Shown one piece after another: positions 1 to 7,686 of a DNA stretch of 13,225 nt. The stretch is from contig JAIRSN010000178.1 of NCBI GenBank assembly GCA_031255425.1, positions 1 to 13,225 on the forward strand, in the 5' to 3' direction. Below the pieces are notes generated by a model that worked only from the letters and a program-made list of their open reading frames with translations, did no database searches and was not told the origin of the DNA. Positions within the stretch are counted from its first letter, which is position 1, and each line of letters opens with the position of its first letter. Source of the DNA: Dysgonamonadaceae bacterium (lineage in GTDB: Bacteria; Bacteroidota; Bacteroidia; Bacteroidales; Azobacteroidaceae). The position numbers and the translations under genes are program-made.

Positions 1-104
1 CAACTCGCTTTTATATAAACATGAGAATGAGACTTTTTTAAATTTAATTTCAAGTTATGAACGATAAGAGATACTCGTCATTCACAACTCAAAAAAGTTG
101 CCTT

Positions 105-112
105 TACCTTTG
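105..112 (+). promoter_or_regulatory. Candidate Bacteroidota -7 promoter element (TACCTTTG)
   Basis: TACCTTTG matches the Bacteroidota primary-sigma -7 consensus TAnnTTTG exactly. I see no clear TTTG -33 element at the expected distance upstream. A transcript from here would start near 119 and run into the long palindrome at 221-335, with no good reading frame following. It could therefore drive a structured non-coding RNA, or be a chance match. Confidence 0.3.
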
Positions 113-220
113 CCGGAAAGAATTATATTCCTGTTATATGTTTCATGCTGTGTTTGGGCTTCCTGAGTCCCGAAAGAGAAGCGATTTAAAATGATGAAGC
201 GCGGAACTCTAACTTTATTT

Positions 221-335
221 GCTACTGAAGGTTTTCGACGACCCATACTTGCAAATAAGTTATGCCCACGCTTTCTGCGCGAGCGTTCACTAACTTATTC
301 TTGCAAGTATTAAATTTGTCGAAAATATCAGTAGC
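221..335. repeat. Long imperfect inverted repeat (palindrome of about 115 bases)
   Basis: Two arms pair in five blocks: 221-228 with 328-335 (8 of 8), 232-239 with 318-325 (8 of 8), 245-254 with 301-310 (10 of 10), 255-262 with 291-298 (8 of 8), and 268-272 with 282-286 (5 of 5). The 9-base loop is at 273-281, and short unpaired stretches separate the blocks. This is far more pairing than chance would give. Weaker pairing continues outside (around 214-220 with 336-344). It could fold as a long hairpin RNA in either direction, act as a bidirectional transcription barrier, or be a MITE-like or REP-like element. No target-site duplication is obvious. Confidence 0.85.
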
Positions 336-342
336 AAGAATA

Positions 343-362
343 AAAGCTAAACGCTTTCTTTT
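343..362 (+). terminator. Weak intrinsic-terminator-like hairpin
   Basis: AAAGC (343-347) and GCTTT (353-357) can pair around a 5-base loop and are followed by a T-rich run (CTTTT). The stem is short and AT-rich, so this is a weak candidate. Its interest is position: it would end a transcript starting near 119 just after the long palindrome. Confidence 0.2.
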
Positions 363-414
363 AATAATATAATGTCAAATAATTTTCTATGTTTTAATCA
401 ATCCTTTGACTAAA

Positions 415-437
415 AATCTCGCAAAAGTAGTGAGATT
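415..437 (-). promoter_or_regulatory. Small perfect stem containing a leftward TACTTTTG element
   Basis: AATCTC (415-420) and GAGATT (432-437) form a perfect 6-base stem. Read on the - strand, 422-429 is TACTTTTG, a match to TAnnTTTG. A TTTG lies upstream on that strand, but the spacing (16 bases) is shorter than usual. If active it would transcribe leftward into the palindrome and out of the window. There is no - strand gene inside the window for it to serve. Confidence 0.22.
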
Positions 438-756
438 CTTTGAAACAAAAAAATAAATTTGCGTAAATCGGTATAAAGTCGGCAAATAAGACGAACGATT
501 AAATCCCTGTTTAACTCATTTAGGAAGAAAAAGCAATTATCATTTGTCCGATAAGCCTTATGTGTGCTAAATTCATTTTCTTTTCAAAACAAATCATCGA
601 CTGTTTTACTGATAATCAAACGGATAATCTCAATGTCTAATTTTTGTCATCTGCCCCGGTATCAAGGCAAAACGGATTAAACGGAGCATCACCTGTCTAC
701 TAAAATCCACCTACATTTTTCCACCGCGAGAATGGCTGCATCCTGCTTGTTAACAA

Positions 757-776
757 CCGGGTATCCCTTTCCGGGT
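757..776 (+). promoter_or_regulatory. Direct repeat CCGGGT x2, possible activator site
   Basis: CCGGGT occurs at 757-762 and again at 771-776, 14 bases apart. The second copy lies where the -33 element of the promoter at 795-802 should be, and no TTTG is present there. A promoter with a good -7 and no -33 that carries a direct repeat at -33 is what one expects for activator-dependent transcription, as with the SusR-controlled sus operon of Bacteroides thetaiotaomicron. This is inference from position; I do not recognise the repeat as a known operator. Confidence 0.3.
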
Positions 777-794
777 GTTTTCCGACCTACTTTT

Positions 795-802
795 TATCTT
801 TG
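795..802 (+). promoter_or_regulatory. Likely operon promoter, -7 element TATCTTTG
   Basis: TATCTTTG matches the Bacteroidota -7 consensus TAnnTTTG exactly and is followed by CG, a common context for such promoters. It is the best-placed strong -7 element upstream of the susC-like gene. Transcription would begin near 809 and leave a leader of roughly 195 bases before the ATG at 1005. The -33 box is missing, which suggests dependence on an activator. Confidence 0.5.
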
Positions 803-810
803 CGAAAGAC

Positions 811-820
811 AAAACGTTTT
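811..820. promoter_or_regulatory. Perfect palindrome AAAACGTTTT, possible operator
   Basis: A 10-base perfect palindrome with a central CG sits just downstream of the -7 element at 795-802, at the expected transcription start. Central-CG palindromes of this type are typical of LacI-family operators, and LacI-type regulators control maltose/starch genes in some Bacteroidota. Ten bases with an AT-rich composition is short, so chance is possible. Confidence 0.28.
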
Positions 821-841
821 ATTCGTATTTAGTTTTCTAAA

Positions 842-849
842 TATATTTG
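842..849 (+). promoter_or_regulatory. Alternative -7 element TATATTTG
   Basis: This is a second exact match to TAnnTTTG, nearer to the gene. It lies in AT-rich sequence, where chance matches are likelier, and has TTTT rather than TTTG at about the -33 distance. It is a secondary candidate for the operon start site. Confidence 0.25.
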
Positions 850-954
850 CAATCAGTAATTTATGCTTTGCGCGGTTCATTTTCGCCCTTTGCTTTTCGT
901 CAATTACTCATGCATAAAATGGTGCCGTGTATGGTTTGGAAATTTAATAAAGGA

Positions 955-986
955 GCTTCCGGATGTTGTTTTATTTAATCGGAAGC
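955..986 (+). promoter_or_regulatory. Leader hairpin just before the susC-like start
   Basis: Positions 955-964 pair with 978-986 (GCTTCC/GGAAGC plus outer bases, with one bulged G), enclosing a T-rich 13-base loop. The stem covers an in-frame ATG at 963 and abuts the AGGAG at 951-955. The signal-peptide ATG at 1005 lies 18 bases after the stem. It could modulate translation, or simply show that the ATG at 963 is not the real start. Confidence 0.4.
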
Positions 987-1004
987 AATATAAAATCTAA
1001 TAAT

Positions 1005-3986
1005 ATGGGAAATAAAAAACAATGTAAATTCTTTTGTGTGCTGCTTTTTTGCTTGCTCGGACCGGCATGTTATGCGCAGAATACAGTGAAAGGACACGTT
1101 TTGGATGAAAAAAAGAATCCGGTGATCGGAGCAACGATTCGCGTCCCGGATACAAGCATCGGAACGGTTACCGATCTGGACGGTAATTATGTCTTATATA
1201 ATGTGCAACCCGGCAAGGTCATCGAGGTTTCGTATATCGGTTATCAAACGAAGAGCGTTACTTACACCGGCCAGGAAACCGTTTCTGTAATGTTGGAAGA
1301 GGATACCCGGTTGTTGGACGAAATCGTAGTCATCGGTTACGGAACGGTAAAAAAAGACGATCTGACCGGGTCGGTCACAAGTATTAAAACCGATTTGGAC
1401 GGTCGCGGCCTGGCGCCGAATGCGCAGGATTTGCTGATAGGTAAAGCGGCGGGAGTGAGCGTAATATCGGGCGGTGGAGCGCCTACGGACGGAGCGACGA
1501 TCCGTATTCGCAGGGGTTCTTCTCTGACGGCGGTAAACGATCCCCTGATCGTGGTGGACGGCATCCCCTTGGGAGGAGGCCCGGGCGGTGTCGGGAATTT
1601 GCTTAGCAGCATCAATCCGATGGACATCGAAACGTTTACGATATTGAAAGATGCTTCCGCGACAGCCATTTACGGGTCAAGAGCTTCAAACGGAGTGATC
1701 TTGATTACGACAAAGAAAGGAATGAAGGGGAAAACAAAAATCACCTACGACGGAAATGTCTCGTTCAGCCAAAGCCGCAATCAAGTGAATGTGTTGACCG
1801 GAGATGAGTTTCGTGATTTCGTGAAGGAAATATACACCGGCGCGACCAACGAGGCAGAAGCGGTCGGAAAGTTAGGCGCTGCCAACACCGACTGGCAAAA
1901 AGAAATCTTTCGGACAGCGGTCAATACGGAACACAATCTGAGCGTTCTGGGTTCGTTGAAAGATGCGATGCCCTATCGCGTATCGGCCGGATATACCGAT
2001 GTAAATGGCATCCTGAAAACCGCAGGGATGGAACGCTACACCGGAAGCGTGTCGTTGTCGCCGGTCTTGTTTGACAATCATTTGGCAATCAACCTCAATG
2101 CCCGGGGAATGTATATCAAGAGCCGCTTCGCAGACCGGACAGCCATTGGGTCGGCCACAGCGATGGATCCGACGCAACCGGTTCGCGATGAAAACAGCCC
2201 CTTCGGAGGATACTGGTCGTGGATGGGCGGTGACGGTAACCTTATCCGAATCGCTACCAAAAATCCGGTGGCCATGCTGGAAATGAAAGACGACCGCTCC
2301 GATTCGTATCAGTTGATTGGGAATGTCCAATTCGATTATAAAGTACATTTCTTACCCGAATTGCATTTGAACCTGAATCTGGGTCTTGACTATTCCCACA
2401 GCAAAGGCTATACGAATATTCCGGCGGAATCGCCCATGCAAAACATGGAATATACATACAATAACGATTGGAAACAGGATCGTAAAAATCCGCTCCTGGA
2501 TTTTTATGCCAATTATAAAAGGGAATTGGGATTCCTCGACAGCAACCTGGATGTCACAGGAGGCTATTCCTGGCAACATTTCTGGCACAAAGACCCGTAT
2601 GTCCGTTCCGAAACAGGTCGTTTTGATGAAGAAGGTAATCCGCTCGTGTATGAAGGCGTTAATCTTTCCGAATATTATCTGGTTTCTTTTTTCGGACGTT
2701 TGAACTACACGGCTTCGGGTAAATATTTATTCACCTTCACACTCCGCAACGACGGGTCTTCCCGCTTCCTGAAAGGGCATCAGTGGGGATTGTTCCCTTC
2801 GGTAGCCGGAGCATGGAGAATCAAAGAAGAATCTTTTCTGCAAAATGTCGACCCCGTTTCCAACTTAAAACTGCGTTTGGGATGGGGCATCACCGGCCAG
2901 CAGGATTTGGGACGGGGCGATTATCCTGCCGTCAACAGCTATCAGTACAGCGAAGGGACGGCCGCTAATTACTACATGGGCGACCACTGGACAAGTTTTA
3001 TCAAGCCCCTGGCGTATAATCCGGTTTTGACATGGGAAAAAACAGCGACCTGCAATGCCGGCCTTGATTACGGGTTTTTCAATAACCGCCTGTCGGGAGC
3101 CATCGACTATTATTACCGGAAAACAACCGACTTGTTCAACGCCGAGGTGAGAGTGGCTGCGGCAACGAATTTCAGCGAATATGTTCCCGCCAATGTCGGA
3201 TCGCTGGAAAACAGGGGATTTGAATTTTCCGTCCACGCAGTTCCTGTCGTTACGAAAGATTGGCAATGGGAAGCCGGATTCAATCTGGCTTACAACAAAA
3301 ATAAAATTACGCAATTAACTTTATCCCAAATGGAAAATGCACGCTTATCGCCCTTTGGAAATACCGGAGGCGACGGCGGACGGCCTTTGAAAATTCATCA
3401 GGTCGGGTATCCGGACGGCATGTTTTACGTCTATGAACAAGTGTACGACGACGACGGAAAACCGGTCGAAGGATTGTATGTTGACCGGAACAACGACGGG
3501 TACCTCAATGAAGAAGATTTGTATATTTACCGGAACGCGACCCCCGACTGGATCTTCGGATTCAACACCAAACTGACATGGAAAGCATGGGATTTGTCGA
3601 TGGCGTCTCACGGCAGCCTGGGGAATTACAATTACAACGGTATGGCCGCCAATCACGCCGAGTTGAGTATCAGCCAGGTCTATTACGGCGGCTATCTGTC
3701 GAACCGTTACCGTTCGGCATTCGATTCTGATTTCCAGATGAAGCAGGTGCTGTCTGATTATTACATCCAGGACGCTTCGTTTTACCGGATCGACAACATC
3801 ACATTGGGGTGGTCGTTCCCCGAAACCGGATCTTTTCCGCTTTCCGGCCGCATCTACGGAAGTGTTCAAAATCCGGTGGTCTTGACCCGGTATACCGGTT
3901 TGGATCCCGAAATTTCCGGCGGGGTAGACAATGATTTCTATCCTCGTCCTGTTTCGGTGTTGTTGGGGGTGAATATTAATTTTTAA
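1005..3986 (+). CDS. SusC-like TonB-dependent outer-membrane transporter
   Basis: Outer-membrane beta-barrel that, with its SusD partner, imports oligosaccharides (here probably maltooligosaccharides) using TonB energy. Seen in the 993-residue protein: signal peptide 1-24 ending CYA|Q; carboxypeptidase-regulatory-like domain about 27-100 (VKGHV, GATI, YIGYQ); TonB-box/linker DEIVVIGYGTV at 105-115; plug about 118-235 with the family signatures RIRRGSS, PLIVVDGIP and YGSRASNGVILITTKKG; then a barrel of about 750 residues ending in the aromatic-terminated LLGVNINF. The length is normal for SusC. I chose ATG 1005 because it starts directly at a basic signal-peptide n-region. An in-frame ATG at 963 has an AGGAG 7 bases upstream but adds 14 residues and sits in a hairpin. 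It is the first operon gene, 11 bases before susD. Substrate is inferred from the neighbours. Confidence 0.96.
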   Translation: MGNKKQCKFFCVLLFCLLGPACYAQNTVKGHVLDEKKNPVIGATIRVPDTSIGTVTDLDGNYVLYNVQPGKVIEVSYIGYQTKSVTYTGQETVSVMLEEDTRLLDEIVVIGYGTVKKDDLTGSVTSIKTDLDGRGLAPNAQDLLIGKAAGVSVISGGGAPTDGATIRIRRGSSLTAVNDPLIVVDGIPLGGGPGGVGNLLSSINPMDIETFTILKDASATAIYGSRASNGVILITTKKGMKGKTKITYDGNVSFSQSRNQVNVLTGDEFRDFVKEIYTGATNEAEAVGKLGAANTDWQKEIFRTAVNTEHNLSVLGSLKDAMPYRVSAGYTDVNGILKTAGMERYTGSVSLSPVLFDNHLAINLNARGMYIKSRFADRTAIGSATAMDPTQPVRDENSPFGGYWSWMGGDGNLIRIATKNPVAMLEMKDDRSDSYQLIGNVQFDYKVHFLPELHLNLNLGLDYSHSKGYTNIPAESPMQNMEYTYNNDWKQDRKNPLLDFYANYKRELGFLDSNLDVTGGYSWQHFWHKDPYVRSETGRFDEEGNPLVYEGVNLSEYYLVSFFGRLNYTASGKYLFTFTLRNDGSSRFLKGHQWGLFPSVAGAWRIKEESFLQNVDPVSNLKLRLGWGITGQQDLGRGDYPAVNSYQYSEGTAANYYMGDHWTSFIKPLAYNPVLTWEKTATCNAGLDYGFFNNRLSGAIDYYYRKTTDLFNAEVRVAAATNFSEYVPANVGSLENRGFEFSVHAVPVVTKDWQWEAGFNLAYNKNKITQLTLSQMENARLSPFGNTGGDGGRPLKIHQVGYPDGMFYVYEQVYDDDGKPVEGLYVDRNNDGYLNEEDLYIYRNATPDWIFGFNTKLTWKAWDLSMASHGSLGNYNYNGMAANHAELSISQVYYGGYLSNRYRSAFDSDFQMKQVLSDYYIQDASFYRIDNITLGWSFPETGSFPLSGRIYGSVQNPVVLTRYTGLDPEISGGVDNDFYPRPVSVLLGVNINF

Positions 3987-3997
3987 AAACAAAAAGA

Positions 3998-5581
3998 ATG
4001 AAAAAGACCTGTTATCTATTTCTATTGTTCGCCGGATGGCTTATGATAGGCACTTCCTGCCTGGACGACCTGAATACAAGTCCTCTGGAAGGCGGTTTGG
4101 CGACGACTCCGGATGTCGCATGGGAAAACAGTGAAACGTATGAGAAATTCGCGGCAAAAATCTACGCCTGCTTTGCCATGTCGGGCAATAATGGGCCGAA
4201 CGGGTTGGACGACTTGTCGGCAGAAGATCAGGGGGAAGCAACGTTCCTGCGCTCGTATTGGAATTTGCAGGAATTGACAACCGACGAAGCCGTTTGCGCC
4301 TGGGAGGACGACGGACTGAGCGGCCTGATGTTTTGCAACTGGACTTCCGCCAACCGTTTCACAAATCTGAGCTACAACCGGATCCTGATGACGATTGCTT
4401 ACTGCAATGAGTACCTCCGCCAAACGGACGACAGTAAATTATCGGAAAGAAATGTCGAAGACGCATTGAAAGAGACGGTACAAACGTATCGCGCGGAAGT
4501 AAGGGCGATTCGTGCAATGAAATACTTCTTTTTGATGGATTTGTTTGCGAATGTGCCTTTCGTAACAGAAGATATGCCGGTGGGAGAACCCGGCTATTTA
4601 CCCGTCCAGAAAGGACGTGAGTTCTTCTTTCCGTGGATCGAATCCGAATTGAAATCTGTGGAAAACCGGTTGCCGGAAAAAAGCGCATCCACCTACGGAC
4701 GGATAAGCAATCCGGTCGTGTGGATGACGCTCGCCAAGATGTACCTGAACAGCGAAATATACACCGGCGAAAAACGGTACACCGACGCCGTCACTTATCT
4801 GGCAAAAATAACCGGCGCGGGTTATGCTTTGGATCCGGTTTACAGGAATATGTTTGGCGCGGACAACCATTTGTCGCCCGAAATCATTTTCCCTGTCGTT
4901 TTTGACGGACAAAAAACCACTTCCTATGGAGGCACAACCTACCTGATGGCAGGCGCTTATGATCCGGACGATATGGAACCGGAAAGCAATTTCGGACTGA
5001 ACCAAGCTTGGAAAGGGATTCGCGCAAAGGAAACGTTGAGCGATTTATTTACCGAAAAAGACAAGCGGGCGTTGTTCTGGACGAACGGCCGAACCCGTGA
5101 ATGTTCGCCTTTGTATGATTTCAAAGCCGGTTATTCGGTCGTTAAATATGTAAATAAGAAGAGCGACGGAACACCGGGGTCTAATCCGGCTTTCCCCGAT
5201 ACGGATTTTCCTTTTTTCCGTTTGGCGGATGCTTATCTGATGTATGCCGAAGCCGTTCTCCGGGGAGGGGAAGGCGGCAGCCGGGACACCGCCCTGTGGT
5301 ATGTGAATGAAATACGGAAGCGTGCCGGTGTGCCGGGAATAAGTGACTACGAGCTTTCGTTGGATTTCCTTCTGGAGGAAAGAGCCCGTGAACTGTATTG
5401 GGAAGGACATCGCCGCACCGATTTGATCCGTTTCAACCGGTTTACGGCGAACTACCGTTGGCCGTGGAAAAACGGGGTTTACTTGGGGACAAACAACATC
5501 AGCGATCATTATAAACTCTTCCCTATCCCCGGCACCGAACTGTCTGCCAATCCGAATATGGAGCAAAATAAGGGATATTAA
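3998..5581 (+). CDS. SusD-like surface glycan-binding lipoprotein
   Basis: Partner of the SusC-like barrel. SusD proteins form the lid over the transporter and bind glycan at the cell surface. Seen in the 527-residue protein: lipoprotein signal with lipobox GTSC (Cys21) followed by LDDL, where the acids after Cys agree with surface-export signals of Bacteroidota; typical helical core with EVRAIRAMKYFFLMDLFANVPF around 167-188; and the characteristic C-terminal half RLADAYLMYAEAVL, ERARELYWEGHRRTDLIRFNRF and FPIPGTEL..NPNMEQNKGY. Length and order are standard. It starts 11 bases after the susC stop in AT-rich DNA with no Shine-Dalgarno motif, normal for this phylum. Starch specificity is inferred from the amylases and starch-binding modules downstream. 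Confidence 0.96.
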   Translation: MKKTCYLFLLFAGWLMIGTSCLDDLNTSPLEGGLATTPDVAWENSETYEKFAAKIYACFAMSGNNGPNGLDDLSAEDQGEATFLRSYWNLQELTTDEAVCAWEDDGLSGLMFCNWTSANRFTNLSYNRILMTIAYCNEYLRQTDDSKLSERNVEDALKETVQTYRAEVRAIRAMKYFFLMDLFANVPFVTEDMPVGEPGYLPVQKGREFFFPWIESELKSVENRLPEKSASTYGRISNPVVWMTLAKMYLNSEIYTGEKRYTDAVTYLAKITGAGYALDPVYRNMFGADNHLSPEIIFPVVFDGQKTTSYGGTTYLMAGAYDPDDMEPESNFGLNQAWKGIRAKETLSDLFTEKDKRALFWTNGRTRECSPLYDFKAGYSVVKYVNKKSDGTPGSNPAFPDTDFPFFRLADAYLMYAEAVLRGGEGGSRDTALWYVNEIRKRAGVPGISDYELSLDFLLEERARELYWEGHRRTDLIRFNRFTANYRWPWKNGVYLGTNNISDHYKLFPIPGTELSANPNMEQNKGY

Positions 5582-5599
5582 TCTAAAATATAATTGGAT

Positions 5600-6793
5600 A
5601 TGAAACAAAATACGATTTTTACAACCATCGCTCGCCGCCTGTTGCCCGCCGTTTTTGCCATCGGGATGCCGGTCTGCGGTGCGTTTGTCACTACCGGATG
5701 CAGCGAGAAAGATGCCGCACCGGCATTATCTGAAATCGAAGCGAGCGCTTTAGACCCGTTGCCCGTCGAAGCAATTGTATTGAATTTGCCGGAAAAAGGA
5801 AAAAATCCCTTCCTGCTGACGGTTACATGGACGGAAACAAAGTTTTACCTGGACGGCAAATGGTCGTCCGTAGGGCCGGTGATCTACAACCTGGAAATAG
5901 ACCGGAAGGCGAATCATTTTTCCGATCCGGTCGTTTTAGCCGCCTCGCCCGATCCTGCCGTCGATCTGTATGTCAACGATGTAAATAAAATATTGCTGGA
6001 CTATTTTAAGGCGGAAGCAAAGACGGAAATGGAGATGGAATTGCGCTTGGTGACGGTTTACGGAAATATGAAGGAAGAAAATAAAGTGGTTTCTTCCAAT
6101 ACGATTCCGGTGGCTTTCACGCCTTTTGAGCCGCCGATCGAATTGACGCCCGTTTATATGATCGGAACGATGAACGAATGGAACAACCGGAACAAGGATT
6201 TCATGATGTTCAGGGACAACAGCGATGCCGACAATTACGAATACGTTTACACGGGGCGGATGGCAGCGAATACATCTTTCAAATTCTGCCCGGAAAACAA
6301 GTTAGGCACGAACGAAATGTACTGTAAAGACAGCAACGGTAAAATCGTATTGCAAGACAACGCCGAAATGCAATTCGATATTCCCGAAGCGGGTTATTAC
6401 ACGATAAAAATCAACATCTGGGACTTGACCTGCGCTATCGAGCCTTTCGATGCGAGCGCCGCGGTCGAATGGCCGGTGATCTGTTTTGTAGGCGCTTTCT
6501 GCAATTGGGGCGCGAACGGATTGGATCCGGAGATGAACCGGTCGACCTACGACCCGCACATCTGGAGCCTGACGATCGACCTGGACAATATTGACTACGG
6601 CGTCAAATTCAGGGCAAACCACGATTGGGGAACCCGCTGGTGTCCCGAAATCCCCGGCAATAATCCTTACGGCAAGGCCGTATTTAATCCTTCGGCCGAC
6701 CCGAACATTGATATTGCCAAACAGGGATTGGGCCATTATTTTGTGAAATTCAACGACCTGACAAGCCATTATATCGTTATGAAATTGAATTGA
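5600..6793 (+). CDS. SusE/SusF-like starch-binding surface lipoprotein
   Basis: Accessory surface lipoprotein expected to hold starch near the SusC/SusD complex. Seen in 397 residues: lipoprotein signal with Cys34 in VTTGC followed by SEKD; a SusE N-terminal domain about 50-175 (LTVTW, VIYNLEIDR, EMELRLVTVYG, SNTIPVAFTPF); then two SusE/F-type binding domains, about 184-288 (VYMIGTMNEWNN) and 291-397 (VICFVGAFCNWG, VKFRANHDWGTRW). One N-terminal domain plus two binding domains matches SusE (SusF has three), as does the length. ATG 5600 is preferred; an in-frame TTG at 5594 adds only two residues. It lies 18 bases after susD. The lipobox is loose (T at -3), which Bacteroidota tolerate. Confidence 0.88.
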   Translation: MKQNTIFTTIARRLLPAVFAIGMPVCGAFVTTGCSEKDAAPALSEIEASALDPLPVEAIVLNLPEKGKNPFLLTVTWTETKFYLDGKWSSVGPVIYNLEIDRKANHFSDPVVLAASPDPAVDLYVNDVNKILLDYFKAEAKTEMEMELRLVTVYGNMKEENKVVSSNTIPVAFTPFEPPIELTPVYMIGTMNEWNNRNKDFMMFRDNSDADNYEYVYTGRMAANTSFKFCPENKLGTNEMYCKDSNGKIVLQDNAEMQFDIPEAGYYTIKINIWDLTCAIEPFDASAAVEWPVICFVGAFCNWGANGLDPEMNRSTYDPHIWSLTIDLDNIDYGVKFRANHDWGTRWCPEIPGNNPYGKAVFNPSADPNIDIAKQGLGHYFVKFNDLTSHYIVMKLN

Positions 6794-6834
6794 AAAGAAT
6801 AAACAGTTGAAATTACACCCTAAATAAAAAACAA

Positions 6835-7686
6835 ATGAAACAATCACATAGAAATACCTTTTTGAACAGCAGGCTTTGTATCTGTGCCGGCGCGTTTGCC
6901 TCGTGTTTTATGGCATTATTGCTCTTTGCCTGTGACGACGAATACAAACGGGAAGCCGGAGGCGCTGTTGCTGCCGTTGCACCGGAACTGAATCTGCTTC
7001 CGCAAACCGGTTACCTGCTTTCGTCCGTAGAGGAAGACGAGGGTTATTTCCTTTTCCGGATCAATTGGAACCGGGCGCGCTTTTCATACGATTCGGGATT
7101 GCCTTACGAAGCGGACGGATTGCTTTACACGCTGGAAATGGACCGGCTGGGAAATTCTTTTGCCGACCCGAAACCATTGCTTGTAACAGAAACCTTGTAT
7201 GCAGATGTTTATTCGGAACAAATGAATCGTTGGGTGCATGATTTAGTGAATTGCGATGCGGTTATTCTGCGTTACATCGAGCTGCGGGTCAGAACGACTT
7301 ACCGGGTCAACGATGCGGACGCCGAACCGGTCTATTCCAACGTGATTCCTTTGGCCATCCTTCCTTATGCTTATGCAAATCCGGAGGCCGATATTGTGAT
7401 CCGCTGGAAATATACGGGAACCGAATGGACGGAATTTGCCATCTATGCCTACGACGGCTCGGAAGGCGAAACGTTCGGCGGCTGGCCGGGACAAGAAGTA
7501 GTTCCCGATGCCGAAGGCTGGTGCAGCGTCACCGTTCCGGCAGGACAAACCGTTGGAAATGTGATCTTCAACAATAACAACAAGGGAAAACAGGTGGATA
7601 TTACCATTCCGGTCACGTCCAGCATTGATTTTGAGATAAGTTCCGATTCTTTCACCGTAATAGATTGTCAACAAGATGAAAAATAA
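6835..7686 (+). CDS. SusE-domain lipoprotein ending in a CBM26-like starch-binding module
   Basis: Probable surface starch-binding lipoprotein with an unusual domain order. Seen in 283 residues: lipoprotein signal with Cys33 in LLFAC followed by DDE; a SusE N-terminal-type domain about 42-183 (FRINW, LLYTLEMDR, YIELRVRTTYR, SNVIPLAILPY), clearly related to that of the gene before it; then a CBM26-like module about 186-278 (IRWKY, AIYAYDG, GGWPG, EGWCSV, VIFNNNN). The usual SusE/F binding domains are absent, so a different starch module has taken their place. The stop overlaps the next gene by 11 bases, suggesting translational coupling to the amylase. Unlike the other three CBM26-like modules in the window it has Cys in GWC where they have GWY, and lacks the Cys before FEI. 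CBM26 assignment is by motif, not by search. Confidence 0.82.
   Translation: MKQSHRNTFLNSRLCICAGAFASCFMALLLFACDDEYKREAGGAVAAVAPELNLLPQTGYLLSSVEEDEGYFLFRINWNRARFSYDSGLPYEADGLLYTLEMDRLGNSFADPKPLLVTETLYADVYSEQMNRWVHDLVNCDAVILRYIELRVRTTYRVNDADAEPVYSNVIPLAILPYAYANPEADIVIRWKYTGTEWTEFAIYAYDGSEGETFGGWPGQEVVPDAEGWCSVTVPAGQTVGNVIFNNNNKGKQVDITIPVTSSIDFEISSDSFTVIDCQQDEK

Larger units (their letters stand above)
1..954. other. Long non-coding leader region upstream of the starch operon
   Basis: I find no convincing gene here. An open frame on the + strand runs from the window edge to a TAA at 65-67 (21 residues) and could be the tail of an upstream gene, but nothing identifies it. A 61-codon frame at 732-917 overlaps the promoter elements and has no recognisable protein character. 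The region does contain a long palindrome (221-335), three TAnnTTTG-type elements on the + strand (105-112, 795-802, 842-849), one on the - strand (422-429), and short repeats near the likely operon promoter. It is visibly more AT-rich than the genes that follow, as expected for intergenic DNA. Confidence 0.7.

Noticed and set aside
2..67. Open + strand frame from the window edge to TAA 65-67 as the end of an upstream gene
   Set aside because: Only 21 residues are visible, with no recognisable motif; it cannot be told from chance without the sequence to the left.
138..194. An 18-codon frame (ATG 138) downstream of the promoter-like element at 105-112
   Set aside because: It is too short, has no initiation signal, and a second overlapping frame of similar length in the same stretch looks equally plausible; nothing supports translation.
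221..335. Interpretation of the palindrome as a CRISPR repeat or tRNA-like gene
   Set aside because: It is a single inverted structure with no regularly spaced direct repeats, and it has no cloverleaf, anticodon arm or CCA-type features.
732..917. A 61-codon + strand frame in the leader, ending before the susC-like gene
   Set aside because: It overlaps the best promoter element and both operator candidates, has no recognisable domain, and its Phe/Cys-rich composition looks like translated AT-rich intergenic DNA.
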